Part shown: positions 54,333-62,932 of the stretch, piece by piece
Layout: each line of letters opens with the position of its first letter
Position numbering within the stretch: position 1 is the stretch's first letter
Assembly: GCF_001577305.1 (NCBI RefSeq)
Contig: NZ_CP014518.1
Span: 1,550,001 to 1,614,000 of the forward strand
Direction of reading: 5' to 3'
Length of the DNA: 64,000 nucleotides
From: Sinomonas atrocyanea
Lineage (GTDB): Bacteria > Actinomycetota > Actinomycetes > Actinomycetales > Micrococcaceae
The notes under the pieces: generated by a model
Seen by the model: the letters and a program-made list of their open reading frames with translations, nothing else
What the model was told of the DNA's origin: nothing
Databases searched by the model: none
Translations under genes and position numbers: made by a program

Positions 54333-55490
54333 ATGATTCGCAGAACAGCGTTCCTCGCAGCGGCCGCTGCTATCACGCTGGCCGCCGCAGGGTGCGGCAG
54401 CTCATCGACGAGCGCCGCCGGAGGAACCGACTCGGCCGTCTCGCAGAAGGCCGAGACTGCCCTCAAGCAGGTCACAGGTCAGGTGCTCAGCAAGGGTCCG
54501 AACGGCGAGACTCCGTCGCCCGCTTCGGCCACGACGCTGTCCTCAGATGAGATCGCCAAGGTCAAGGCCATGGGTGCCACCGCCGCGATTGTCATGCACT
54601 ATGGCGGCAACGACTGGGCCACAGCCCAGATCGCCGGTCTCAAGAGCGAGTTCGAGAAGCTGGGCATCAAGGTCATCGCCACGACGGACGCCGACTTCAA
54701 GCCGGACAAGCAGGTCTCCGACCTCGAGACCGTCATGACCCAGAAGCCGAGCATCATCGTCTCGATCCCCACCGACCCCGTTGCGACCGCGACGGCCTAT
54801 CGGAAGGCCGCTCAGGCCGGGGCAAAGCTGGTCTTCATGGACAACGTCCCGCAGGGTTTCGTCGCGGGCAAGGACTACGTCTCGGACGTCTCCGCGGACA
54901 ACTACGGCAACGGCGTCGTCTCCGCCCACGAAATGGCCAAGGCACTCGGCGGCAAGGGCAAGATCGGCGTCATCTTCCACCAGGCAGACTTCTTCGTGAC
55001 CCAGCAGCGCTACCAGGGCTTCAAGGACACCATCGCCAAGGACTACCCGGACATCCAGGTCGTCGAGGAGAAGGGCATCGCCGGCCCCGACTTCGCCGGC
55101 GACGCCCAGGCTGCCGCGAACGCGATGCTCAGCAAGCACGCCGACCTCGCCGGCATCTGGGCCGTGTGGGACGTCCCTGCCGAGGGTGTCATGGCCGCGG
55201 CCCGTGCAGCAGGCCGCCAGGACCTCAAGATCGCGACCGAGGACCTCGGCAAGAACGTGGCCATCGCTCTCGCGAAGAACGACCTCGTGGTCGGCCTCGG
55301 CGCCCAGGTGCCCTTCGACCAGGGCGTGACGGAGGCCCAGATCGGTGCGGGGGCGCTGCTGGGCAAGAAGGAGCCGGCCTACGTGGCGCTGAGCGCCCTG
55401 CCCGTGGACCACTCGAACGTCCTGGACGCGTGGAAGCAGGTCTACCACGCCGACGCCCCGGCGGACCTCCAGAGCTCGTACAAGAAGTAG
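54333..55490 (+). CDS. Sugar ABC transporter substrate-binding lipoprotein
   Basis: A 385-aa periplasmic-binding-protein-like (RbsB type) lipoprotein. The signal peptide ends in the lipobox LAAAGC with lipidated Cys21. The mature part has the two-lobe sugar-binding pattern (KPSIIVSIPTDPVATATAYRK, GKIGVIFHQADFFVTQQRYQ). It captures the sugar outside the cell for the ATPase and permease that follow. ATG 54333 with GGAG upstream; upstream in-frame codons lack a signal peptide. A CCTTC repeat sits in its leader. Confidence 0.92.
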   Translation: MIRRTAFLAAAAAITLAAAGCGSSSTSAAGGTDSAVSQKAETALKQVTGQVLSKGPNGETPSPASATTLSSDEIAKVKAMGATAAIVMHYGGNDWATAQIAGLKSEFEKLGIKVIATTDADFKPDKQVSDLETVMTQKPSIIVSIPTDPVATATAYRKAAQAGAKLVFMDNVPQGFVAGKDYVSDVSADNYGNGVVSAHEMAKALGGKGKIGVIFHQADFFVTQQRYQGFKDTIAKDYPDIQVVEEKGIAGPDFAGDAQAAANAMLSKHADLAGIWAVWDVPAEGVMAAARAAGRQDLKIATEDLGKNVAIALAKNDLVVGLGAQVPFDQGVTEAQIGAGALLGKKEPAYVALSALPVDHSNVLDAWKQVYHADAPADLQSSYKK

Positions 55491-55553
55491 CGGGCCAGAA
55501 GCAGCAGAAGCAGTCGGGCGGGGGCTCAGACCCCCGCCCGGGAGGGACAACCC

Positions 55554-57059
55554 ATGAACACGCCAGACAATGCCGTCGAGATGCGGTCCATCTCCAAGGG
55601 CTTCAACGGGGTTCCGGTCCTGAAGGAGGTTGATTTCGAGGTCCGCAGGGGCGAAGTCCACGCACTTGCGGGCGGCAACGGCGCCGGCAAGTCCACCCTC
55701 ATGAAGATCCTGCAGGGCGTCTACCATGCAGACGCCGGCGAGATCCTCATTGACGGGAAGCCGGCCGCCATCAATTCCATCCAGGACGCGAAGTCTGCGG
55801 GGATCGGAATGGTCTTCCAGGAGTTCAGCCTCGTGCCGAGCCTGACCGTGGCGCAGAACATCTTCCTCGCCTCCGAGCCGCTGGCCGGCGGCTTCATCGA
55901 CGACCGCGAAGCAGTGCGCCGAGCCAAGAAGATCTTCGACGAGATGGAGGTCAGGGTCGATCCCAAGGCCGAGGTCTCCCGCCTCGGCACGGCGTACTGG
56001 CAGCTCACGGAGATTGCCAAGGCGCTGTCTCAGAACGCGAAGGTGCTCATCATGGACGAGCCGACCGCGAGCTTGGCCAGGCATGAGACCGAGGCGCTCT
56101 TCGAGCTCATCGACCGTCTCAAGGCGCGGGGCATCTCGATCATCTACATCTCACACCGTATGGACGAGGTGTACCGGATCGCGGACCGCATCACGATCCT
56201 GCGCGACGGCCGACGCCTGCTCACCGAGCCGCTCTCCACCGTGACGCCCGAGCAGATCGTCGAGGGCATCGTGGGCAAGAAGATCGAAGGGCAGCTCGCG
56301 TACCGCGAACGGGAGCACACGGTGCACGACGGCGTCCCCCTCCTTGAGGTGCGCGGGCTCACCTCCGGCCCCAAGGTCCGGGACATCTCCTTCGTCCTGC
56401 GGCCCGGAGAAATCCTCGGCCTCGCAGGCCTCATGGGCTCCGGGCGCACCGAACTGGCCCGCGCCCTGTTCGGCATCGACAGGGCCACCAGCGGCGAGAT
56501 CCTCATCAAGGGCAAGAAGGCCATCATCGGCTCGCCCAAGCAGGCGATCGCCGCCGGGCTGGCCCTGATCCCAGAGGACCGGCGTGCCCAGGGCCTCGTC
56601 CTGGAGCACTCGGTGCGCGACAACCTCCTCCTGCCCCTCCTCGGCAACATCAGCCGCGGACCGCTCTTGGACATCGGCGAGGGCAAGAAGCTCTCGTCCT
56701 CGCTCATCGAAAAGCTCGCGGTGAAGGTGGCCCACCCGAATCGGCCCGTCAGGCTCCTCTCCGGCGGCAACCAGCAGAAGGTGGTCATCGCCAAGTGGCT
56801 GGGCACCGACCCCGAGGTGCTCATCCTCGACGAGCCGACGGCCGGCGTCGACATCGGCACGAAGAGCGAAATCCTCGACATGATCCGGGATCTGGCGAGC
56901 ACCGGCAAAGCGGTGATCGTCATCTCCTCCGAATACCCCGAACTCCTTGCGGTGAGCGACCGAGTCCTCGTCCTCAAGGAAGGTTCCATCATCCATGACC
57001 TGCCTCGCGGCGACATCGCCGACGAGGAGTCCCTCCAACTCGCAGTCCAGGGAGTCTGA
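55554..57059 (+). CDS. Sugar ABC transporter ATP-binding protein, two fused nucleotide-binding domains
   Basis: A 501-aa RbsA/MglA-type ATPase. In the first domain Walker A is GGNGAGKS (40-47) and Walker B IMDEP, but the signature segment reads RLGTAYWQLTEIAKA instead of LSxGQ. In the second domain Walker A is GSGRT, as usual for this family, and the signature LLSGGNQQKV and Walker B ILDEPTAGVD are complete. So only one of the two composite ATP sites looks fully catalytic. GGGAGGG precedes ATG 55554. It energises import with the permease. Confidence 0.92.
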   Translation: MNTPDNAVEMRSISKGFNGVPVLKEVDFEVRRGEVHALAGGNGAGKSTLMKILQGVYHADAGEILIDGKPAAINSIQDAKSAGIGMVFQEFSLVPSLTVAQNIFLASEPLAGGFIDDREAVRRAKKIFDEMEVRVDPKAEVSRLGTAYWQLTEIAKALSQNAKVLIMDEPTASLARHETEALFELIDRLKARGISIIYISHRMDEVYRIADRITILRDGRRLLTEPLSTVTPEQIVEGIVGKKIEGQLAYREREHTVHDGVPLLEVRGLTSGPKVRDISFVLRPGEILGLAGLMGSGRTELARALFGIDRATSGEILIKGKKAIIGSPKQAIAAGLALIPEDRRAQGLVLEHSVRDNLLLPLLGNISRGPLLDIGEGKKLSSSLIEKLAVKVAHPNRPVRLLSGGNQQKVVIAKWLGTDPEVLILDEPTAGVDIGTKSEILDMIRDLASTGKAVIVISSEYPELLAVSDRVLVLKEGSIIHDLPRGDIADEESLQLAVQGV

Positions 57060-57060
57060 C

Positions 57061-58047
57061 ATGAGCAAGACAGCCCCCGCGGCCACCATCGAGTCGCCGA
57101 TCTCGCCGAGCTTCGGCGAGAAGCTGAGGAAGCTCGACTGGCGCCGCTACGTCATCTACATCGGCTTCGTCGTGGTCTTCGCGTTCTTCGCGATCCTCCT
57201 CCACGACCAGGGTTTCCTGTCGGCGGTCAATCTGCTGAACATCTTCCGGCAGACCGCGACCATCACCGTGATCGCGGTCGGGATGACCTACGTCATCTCG
57301 TGCGCCGAGATCGACCTCAGCGTCGGATCCACGGCCGGCCTCTCGAGTGTCGCCACCGCCATGGGCATTTCCCAGTGGGGTCTCGTGCCGGGCATCCTGG
57401 CCGGCCTCGCCATGGGCGTGATCGTCGGTGCGATCAACGGCGGTCTCGTAAGCCTGCTGGGCATTCCCTCGTTCCTCGTGACTCTGGGCATGATGGGCAT
57501 CGCCGTCGGCGCCGCCCAGTGGGCCACCGCATCGGCCCCGCAGCCGATCCTCGACGACACCTTCAACACGCTCTTCGGCTCGGGGAACATCGGCCCCATC
57601 CCGGGCCTGGTCCTGTGGTCCGCGCTGTTCGTGGCGGTCGGCGCCGTCGTGCTGTCCCGCACCAAGTTCGGCCGGCAGGTCCTCGCAACCGGAGGCAACC
57701 GCACTGCAGCCGACTTCACCGGCATCAACACCAAGCGCATCAAGTTCCAGGTCCTGCTGATCTCGGGCATCGTCGCGAGCATCGCGGGCATGCTCTACGC
57801 TGGCCGCCTCCAGTCCGGACGCTTCCAGTGGGGCACCGGGGACGAGCTCTCGGCCATCGCCGCGGTGATCCTCGGCGGGACCAGCCTGTTCGGCGGCTCT
57901 GGCACTGTGATCGGCACACTGTTCGGCTCGCTCCTGATCGGCCTCATCAACAACGGCCTGATCCTCGCGGGACTCGACAGCAGCCAGCAGCAGGTCGTCC
58001 GCGGCGCGATCATCATCCTGGCCGTCGCCCTGGCCCGGAAGAAGTAG
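57061..58047 (+). CDS. Sugar ABC transporter permease (RbsC type)
   Basis: A 328-aa membrane protein with eight to ten hydrophobic helices. GMTYVISCAEIDLSVGSTAGLSS and LGGTSLFGGSGTVIGTLFGSL are signatures of the BPD_transp_2 family. ATG 57061 lies one base after the ATPase stop. It forms the membrane channel for the sugar delivered by the lipoprotein. Confidence 0.93.
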   Translation: MSKTAPAATIESPISPSFGEKLRKLDWRRYVIYIGFVVVFAFFAILLHDQGFLSAVNLLNIFRQTATITVIAVGMTYVISCAEIDLSVGSTAGLSSVATAMGISQWGLVPGILAGLAMGVIVGAINGGLVSLLGIPSFLVTLGMMGIAVGAAQWATASAPQPILDDTFNTLFGSGNIGPIPGLVLWSALFVAVGAVVLSRTKFGRQVLATGGNRTAADFTGINTKRIKFQVLLISGIVASIAGMLYAGRLQSGRFQWGTGDELSAIAAVILGGTSLFGGSGTVIGTLFGSLLIGLINNGLILAGLDSSQQQVVRGAIIILAVALARKK

Positions 58048-58049
58048 CC

Positions 58050-59183
58050 ATGGCCGCCGTACTCCGCTCCGGGATCATCGGCACGGGATTCATGGGCGAG
58101 GTCCACGCTCACGCCGTGCGGGCCGCGGGCGGCACCCTGAGTGCCGTCGCGGGCCGAACGACGCAGAGTGCGGAGCGCGCAGCGGCCATGCTCGGCGCGG
58201 CCCACTCGGCAGCATCGCCGGAGGACCTGATCGATCGCGACGACGTCGATGTCGTGCACATCTGCAGCCCCAACACGACGCACGCCGAGTATGCGGAGCG
58301 GGCTCTCGCGGCCGGCAAGGCAGTCGTGTGCGAGAAGCCCCTCGCGACCTCGGTCGAGGATGCCGCGCAGCTCGCGGATTTGGCCCACCGCCACGGAAGC
58401 GTCACGTCGGTGCCGTTCGTCTACCGGTTCTACCCTGCCGTCCGAGAGGCGCGGAGCCTCGTCCGCCGCGGAGACCCAGGCCGTCTGTGGCTCCTGCACG
58501 GCTCTTACCTGCAGGACTGGCTCGCCAGCCCCCAGACGACGAACTGGCGCGTCGACCCGGCTAGGGGAGGGGCGTCCCGGGCCTTCGGCGACATCGGCGT
58601 GCACTGGTGCGACCTCATGGAATTCGTCACCGGGCAGCGGATCACGCGGCTCGTCGCCTCCACATCGCAGGCCTTCGCGGAACGGCTCGGCGATCGAGGT
58701 TCCTCCCCGGTCGCCACCGAGGACGGCGCGACTGTGCTGTTCGAGACCGACCAGGGAGCAACCGGATCAGTCGTAGTCAGCCAGGTCACCCCGGGCCGGA
58801 AGAACCGGCTCTGGTTCTCCTTTGACGGGACCGATGCCTCCCTGAGCTTCGACCAGGAGCAGCCAGACACACTCTGGGTGGGACGGACAGCGGCCTCCAC
58901 CCGTGTGGCCGCAGGCCGCGACACCCTTACCACCGAGGCCGGGAGGCGGTATGCCCGGCTCCCCGCCGGCCACCCGCAGGGCTATCAGGACAGCTTCAAC
59001 GCGTTCGTCGCGGATGTCTATGACGCTGTGCGCGGCAACGCACCCGACGGGCTGCCCACCTTCGCCGACGGGCTCCGCGCGGCCCGGCTCACCCAGGCGA
59101 TCATCACCTCAGCCCAGAGTGGCGGATGGGTCGCGACTCCCCTGCAGGATGAGCCGGCCCGCCGCGCTCACACCACCATCTGA
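58050..59183 (+). CDS. Gfo/Idh-family dehydrogenase, LgdC-like candidate
   Basis: A 377-aa oxidoreductase: Rossmann GIIGTGFMGEVHA (residues 8-20), CEKPLA with Lys96, and the catalytic-type pair GDIGVHWCD (Asp181, His185). The two-residue gap after the permease stop and its position in the operon fit LgdC, the last enzyme in levoglucosan breakdown, which reduces 3-ketoglucose to glucose. That assignment depends on operon context because many Gfo/Idh enzymes look alike. Confidence 0.8.
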   Translation: MAAVLRSGIIGTGFMGEVHAHAVRAAGGTLSAVAGRTTQSAERAAAMLGAAHSAASPEDLIDRDDVDVVHICSPNTTHAEYAERALAAGKAVVCEKPLATSVEDAAQLADLAHRHGSVTSVPFVYRFYPAVREARSLVRRGDPGRLWLLHGSYLQDWLASPQTTNWRVDPARGGASRAFGDIGVHWCDLMEFVTGQRITRLVASTSQAFAERLGDRGSSPVATEDGATVLFETDQGATGSVVVSQVTPGRKNRLWFSFDGTDASLSFDQEQPDTLWVGRTAASTRVAAGRDTLTTEAGRRYARLPAGHPQGYQDSFNAFVADVYDAVRGNAPDGLPTFADGLRAARLTQAIITSAQSGGWVATPLQDEPARRAHTTI

Positions 59184-59197
59184 AAGGGCCACAGCCA

Positions 59198-60019
59198 ATG
59201 AAACTCGGATACTGCACCATCACCTGGGGCGGCGTCGTCGGGCATCCCGTCGGGGTGACGAGCGTCAAGGACCTCTTCTACATGACGCACGGCTCGATGG
59301 AGACGGCCGTGAAGGACATCGCCTCAGTCGGCTACGAGGGCGTGGAGATGTTCGACGGCAATCTCGTCGAGTACGCCGATCGCCCTGAGGAGCTCCGCGG
59401 CCTGCTCCACGACGCCGGCGTCTCGCTCGTGAGCGTCTACACCGGCGCGAACTTCATCTACGCCGACATCCTCCCCGACGAACTGCACCGCATCCAGCGG
59501 TCCGCGGAACTGGCGGCCACGTTCGGGGCCGAACGCCTCGTCGTCGGCGGCGGCGCGCGCCGCGCCGCGGGAACCAGGGACGAGGACTACCAGCGCCTCG
59601 GCGAAGCCCTCGACAGGGTCGCCGACATCGCCGAGGGCTTCGGCCTGTCCGCGAGCTACCACCCCCACCTCAGCACGATCGTCGAAGGACCGGACGAGCT
59701 GGAGCGCCTGATGCCGCTGACCAGGATCGGCTTCTGCCCCGACACGGCGCACCTGGCAGCCGGTGGCGCTGACCCCGCGGCCATGATCCGCAAATACCCT
59801 GAGCGACTCCGCCACGTGCACCTGAAAGACCTCCGTGAGGACCCGTTCAGATTCCTGCCGCTCGGCGAAGGCGTCCTCGACCTTCCGGACATCGTCCAGG
59901 CCATCAAGGAGAGCGGCTACGACAGCTGGCTCATGGTCGAGCTCGACGAGTACGACGGAGACCCCCGCGCTGCCGCCGAGATCAGCAAGAAGTACCTGGA
60001 CGACCTCCTCCACTCCTGA
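59198..60019 (+). CDS. Xylose-isomerase-like TIM-barrel enzyme (LgdB-type candidate 1)
   Basis: A 273-aa sugar isomerase/epimerase-like barrel. Likely metal ligands are in YEGVEMFDG (Glu), YHPHLSTIV (His), CPDTAHLAAGG (Asp/His), VHLKDLRE and MVELDEYDG (Glu). In the four-step levoglucosan route, two barrel proteins (LgdB1 and LgdB2) do elimination and hydration of the 3-keto intermediate; this gene and 61648 could fill these roles. Which does which cannot be read from sequence. Confidence 0.8.
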   Translation: MKLGYCTITWGGVVGHPVGVTSVKDLFYMTHGSMETAVKDIASVGYEGVEMFDGNLVEYADRPEELRGLLHDAGVSLVSVYTGANFIYADILPDELHRIQRSAELAATFGAERLVVGGGARRAAGTRDEDYQRLGEALDRVADIAEGFGLSASYHPHLSTIVEGPDELERLMPLTRIGFCPDTAHLAAGGADPAAMIRKYPERLRHVHLKDLREDPFRFLPLGEGVLDLPDIVQAIKESGYDSWLMVELDEYDGDPRAAAEISKKYLDDLLHS

Positions 60020-60042
60020 CCCCCATCGAAAAGGAACACGTC

Positions 60043-61224
60043 ATGAAGAACCTCAACGTCGGCCTCATCGGAGGCGGCTTCATGGGCAAGGCCCATTCGC
60101 TCGCCTACTCGGCGATGCCCATGTTCTTCTGGCCGGCCCCGGCCATGCCCGTCCGCCACACCATCGCCGAGGCGACCGACGACCTCGCTGCCGAGGCCGC
60201 CCGCCGCTTCGGCTTCGAGAAGTCGACCGCGGACTGGCGCAAGGTCATCGAAGACCCACAGATCGACGTCGTGGACATCGCCACGCCGAACCACCTCCAC
60301 GCCGAGATCGCCATCGCAGCCGCACAGGCCGGCAAGCACATCATCTGCGAGAAGCCCCTGGCCCGCACCGGCGAGGAGTCCAAGGCCATGTACGACGCGG
60401 TCAAGGACGCCGGCATCGTCCACATGGTGGCCTTCAACTACCGCCGCACGCCCGCCGTCGCCCTCGCAAAGAAGTACATCGAAGAGGGCGCGATCGGCCG
60501 CATCCTCAACTTCCGCGGCACCTACCTCCAGGACTGGAGTGCCGACCCCAACTCTCCGCTCTCGTGGCGCTTCCAGAAGTCCGTCGCCGGCTCCGGCGCG
60601 CTCGGAGACATCGCAACCCACGTCATCGACATGGCCCGCTACCTCGTCGGCGAGTTCGCCTCCGTCAACTCGATCCTCTCGACATGGATTCCTGACCGGC
60701 CCCTGCAGTCCGGCGGGGCCGACGCGCTCGGGAACGTCCGGGGCGGCGACGGGCCGCGCGGCGAGGTCGACGTCGATGACGAGGTCATGACCATGGTCCG
60801 CTTCGCCAACGGCGCCGTCGGCTCCATCGAGGCCACCCGCAATGGGTGGGGGCGGAACAACTTCATCACGTTCGAGATCCACGGCACCGAGGGCAGCATC
60901 GTCTTCAACTACGAGCGCCGGGACGAGCTCCAGGTCTGCTTCGCGAACGACGGCGACGACCGCCGCGGCTTCCGGACCGTCTACACAGGGCCGGCGCACC
61001 CCTACGGAAGCGGCCTCTGGCCGATCCCTGCGCTCGGCATCGGCTACGGCGAGACGAAGATCATCGAGGCGCACGACTTCTTCAAGGCCATCGCCGAGGG
61101 CACCAGCGTGAGCCCGAACTTCGCCGATGGCTACCAGACCGCCCTCATCGACGACGCGATCGTCGCCTCGGCGGAGAAGGACGCGTGGGTCGACGTACCT
61201 CGCGTTGCGGAGCTCGCGGACTAG
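60043..61224 (+). CDS. lgdA: Levoglucosan dehydrogenase (NAD-dependent, Gfo/Idh family)
   Basis: A 393-aa enzyme expected to oxidise the C3 hydroxyl of levoglucosan (1,6-anhydroglucose). From memory, the N-terminal half is nearly colinear with the characterised levoglucosan dehydrogenase of a Pseudarthrobacter/Arthrobacter strain (start NLNVGLIGGGFMGKAHSLAY; FFWPAPAMPVR; HMVAFNYRRTPAVALAKKYI). CEKPLA with Lys104 and GDIATHVID with Asp189 and His193 supply the active site. AAGGA precedes the ATG. Two barrel enzymes and a second Gfo/Idh gene surround it, as expected for the pathway. Confirmation needs an alignment. Confidence 0.82.
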   Translation: MKNLNVGLIGGGFMGKAHSLAYSAMPMFFWPAPAMPVRHTIAEATDDLAAEAARRFGFEKSTADWRKVIEDPQIDVVDIATPNHLHAEIAIAAAQAGKHIICEKPLARTGEESKAMYDAVKDAGIVHMVAFNYRRTPAVALAKKYIEEGAIGRILNFRGTYLQDWSADPNSPLSWRFQKSVAGSGALGDIATHVIDMARYLVGEFASVNSILSTWIPDRPLQSGGADALGNVRGGDGPRGEVDVDDEVMTMVRFANGAVGSIEATRNGWGRNNFITFEIHGTEGSIVFNYERRDELQVCFANDGDDRRGFRTVYTGPAHPYGSGLWPIPALGIGYGETKIIEAHDFFKAIAEGTSVSPNFADGYQTALIDDAIVASAEKDAWVDVPRVAELAD

Positions 61225-61239
61225 CGCGAACAGCCCCCT

Positions 61240-61272
61240 AGAGGTGGGGACAGCGGGCCTGTCCCCACCTCT
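61240..61272 (+). terminator. Perfect 14-bp hairpin inside the sugar operon
   Basis: Arms 61240-61253 and 61259-61272 are exactly complementary with a 5-base loop, 15 bases after the lgdA stop. No T-tract. It may end or attenuate transcription, giving lower expression of the two genes after it. Confidence 0.6.
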
Positions 61273-61291
61273 GCCCCCAGCAGGAGGAAAG

Positions 61292-61621
61292 ATGAATCCC
61301 CCATCCCCAGCGGACCGCAATCCAGCAGGACCGGTGGCGCAAGAAGTCTGGCTGATGCCCGTCTTCATCCCCAGCCCCGACCGCGCAGCCGAGCTGCGCA
61401 CCGCTCTCCACGAGCTCCAGCAGACGAGCCGCAAGGACCCAGGCTGCATCGAATACAGCGTCTATGAGGCCGATGGACGATTCGTCCTCATCGAGGGCTG
61501 GGACAGCCGCGCCGACCTCGAGAGCCACAACGAGCAGGCCCACGTCCAAGAATTCGTGGGCAGTTCGGCGTACCTGCTGGCCGAGCCATTCACCGTTGCC
61601 CGCATCATCCCAGTGAGCTGA
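61292..61621 (+). CDS. Small antibiotic-biosynthesis-monooxygenase (ABM) fold protein
   Basis: A 109-aa dimeric alpha-beta ferredoxin-like protein: ELQQTSRKDPGCIEYSVYE, DGRFVLIEGWDSRADLESHN and a C-terminal strand typify putative quinol monooxygenases. ATG 61292 has an excellent site AGGAGGAAAG. It is not one of the four enzymes known for levoglucosan breakdown. Its position after a hairpin and between lgdA and a barrel gene suggests an accessory role. Many members of this family have no assigned substrate. Confidence 0.82.
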   Translation: MNPPSPADRNPAGPVAQEVWLMPVFIPSPDRAAELRTALHELQQTSRKDPGCIEYSVYEADGRFVLIEGWDSRADLESHNEQAHVQEFVGSSAYLLAEPFTVARIIPVS

Positions 61622-61647
61622 GAGCCCACCCCATCCGAGGAGGTCCC

Positions 61648-62652
61648 ATGCCCCGCCCCTTCACCCTGTTCACCGGCCAGTGGGCCGACCTCAAGCTCGA
61701 GGAGGTCGCCGAGCTCGCCGCCGGCTGGGGCTACGACGGCCTCGAGATCGCCGTCTCCGGCGAACACCTCGACGCCGCCCGCTGGGACGATCAGGCCTAC
61801 ATCGACGAACGCCTCGGCATCCTCGAACGCCACGGCCTGCAGCTCTACGCGATCTCCAACCACCTCAAGGGCCAGGCCGTGTGCGACGACCCGATCGACT
61901 TCCGCCACCAGGGAATCGTCGGGTCCCGGGTGTGGGGCGACGGCGACCCCGAAGGCGTGCGGCGACGGGCCGCCGAGGACCTCAAGGACACCGCCCGACT
62001 CGCCCGCGCCCTCGGCGTGAAGACCGTGGTCGGATTCACCGGCTCGGGCATCTGGCAGTACGTGGCCATGTTCCCGCCCGTGCCCGCCACCGTCATCGAC
62101 GCCGGCTACCAGGACTTCGCCGACCGGTGGAACCCCATCCTCGACGTCTTCGACGAGTGCGGGGTCCGGTTCGCCCACGAGGTCCACCCCTCCGAGATCG
62201 CCTACGACTACGTCTCCACCCAGCGCGCCCTCGAGGCCATCGGCCACCGGCCCGCGTTCGGCCTGAACTGGGACCCCTCCCACATGATGTGGCAGGGCCT
62301 GGACCCCGTCGCATTCATCACCGACTTCGCCGAGCGGATCTACCACGTGGACTGCAAGGACACCCGGATGCGCATGGGCAACGGCCGCGCCGGCATCCTC
62401 TCCTCCCACCTGCCCTGGGGCGACCCCCGCCGCGGCTGGGACTTCGTCTCCGCCGGCCGCGGCGACGTCCCCTGGGAGGACTGCTTCCGCGCCCTGACCG
62501 CCATCGGCTACGACGGGCCCATCAGCATCGAATGGGAGGACGCCGGCATGGACCGCCTCGTCGGGGCCCCCGAGGCCCTCGCCGCCCTGAAGAAGTTCGA
62601 CTTCACCCCCGCCACCGCCTCCTTCGACGCCGCCTTCAGCAACCAGACCTGA
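61648..62652 (+). CDS. Xylose-isomerase-like TIM-barrel enzyme (LgdB-type candidate 2)
   Basis: A 334-aa sugar isomerase/epimerase-like barrel, longer than the one at 59198. Metal-binding residues probably lie in HEVHPSEIAYD, NWDPSHMMWQG, HVDCKDTRMR and SIEWEDAG. The start FTLFTGQWADLKLEEVAELA fits this family. CGAGGAGG precedes ATG 61648. With the other barrel gene it is the best candidate for the elimination or hydration step of the levoglucosan pathway. It is the last gene of the operon. Confidence 0.82.
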   Translation: MPRPFTLFTGQWADLKLEEVAELAAGWGYDGLEIAVSGEHLDAARWDDQAYIDERLGILERHGLQLYAISNHLKGQAVCDDPIDFRHQGIVGSRVWGDGDPEGVRRRAAEDLKDTARLARALGVKTVVGFTGSGIWQYVAMFPPVPATVIDAGYQDFADRWNPILDVFDECGVRFAHEVHPSEIAYDYVSTQRALEAIGHRPAFGLNWDPSHMMWQGLDPVAFITDFAERIYHVDCKDTRMRMGNGRAGILSSHLPWGDPRRGWDFVSAGRGDVPWEDCFRALTAIGYDGPISIEWEDAGMDRLVGAPEALAALKKFDFTPATASFDAAFSNQT

Positions 62653-62674
62653 CGCCAGAACAGCAGCCACGGGG

Positions 62675-62932
62675 GTGGTCAACATCCTGATACATGTCGA
62701 CGACTGGTCAACCCTCTCCGGGTGCCAGATTGAAGTACGCCTGAAGGGCAGGAGTGTCTGTACCGGAATCGTAGGAGAGGTCCTAGAAGGCGGGACCGTT
62801 CTGCTCGTCCAGCCGTTCAGAGGGGTCCGCACTGCATTCGACAAACGCGACTCATATGAGGCGTGGACAACTCTTACGTGTGTGAGGCCAGGCCTCAGCC
62901 GGAGGCCACCCGCAGCCGGTACCCGCGCTTGA
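62675..62932 (+). CDS. Small uncharacterised 85-aa protein
   Basis: A short alpha/beta protein (HVDDWSTLSGCQIEVRLKGR, VCTGIVGEVLEGGTVLLVQPF) without signal or membrane segment. GTG 62675 has only a weak ribosome site. The stretch is visibly less GC-rich than neighbouring genes and third positions are less biased, so it may be recently acquired or weakly expressed. Its 3' end overlaps hemD by 38 bases on the opposite strand. No function can be proposed. Confidence 0.55.
   Translation: MVNILIHVDDWSTLSGCQIEVRLKGRSVCTGIVGEVLEGGTVLLVQPFRGVRTAFDKRDSYEAWTTLTCVRPGLSRRPPAAGTRA

Noticed and set aside
58050..62652. Inositol catabolism as the role of the Gfo/Idh and isomerase genes
   Set aside because: No iolB, iolC, iolD or iolE-like set is seen, and the dehydrogenase at 60043 resembles levoglucosan dehydrogenase more than inositol dehydrogenase.
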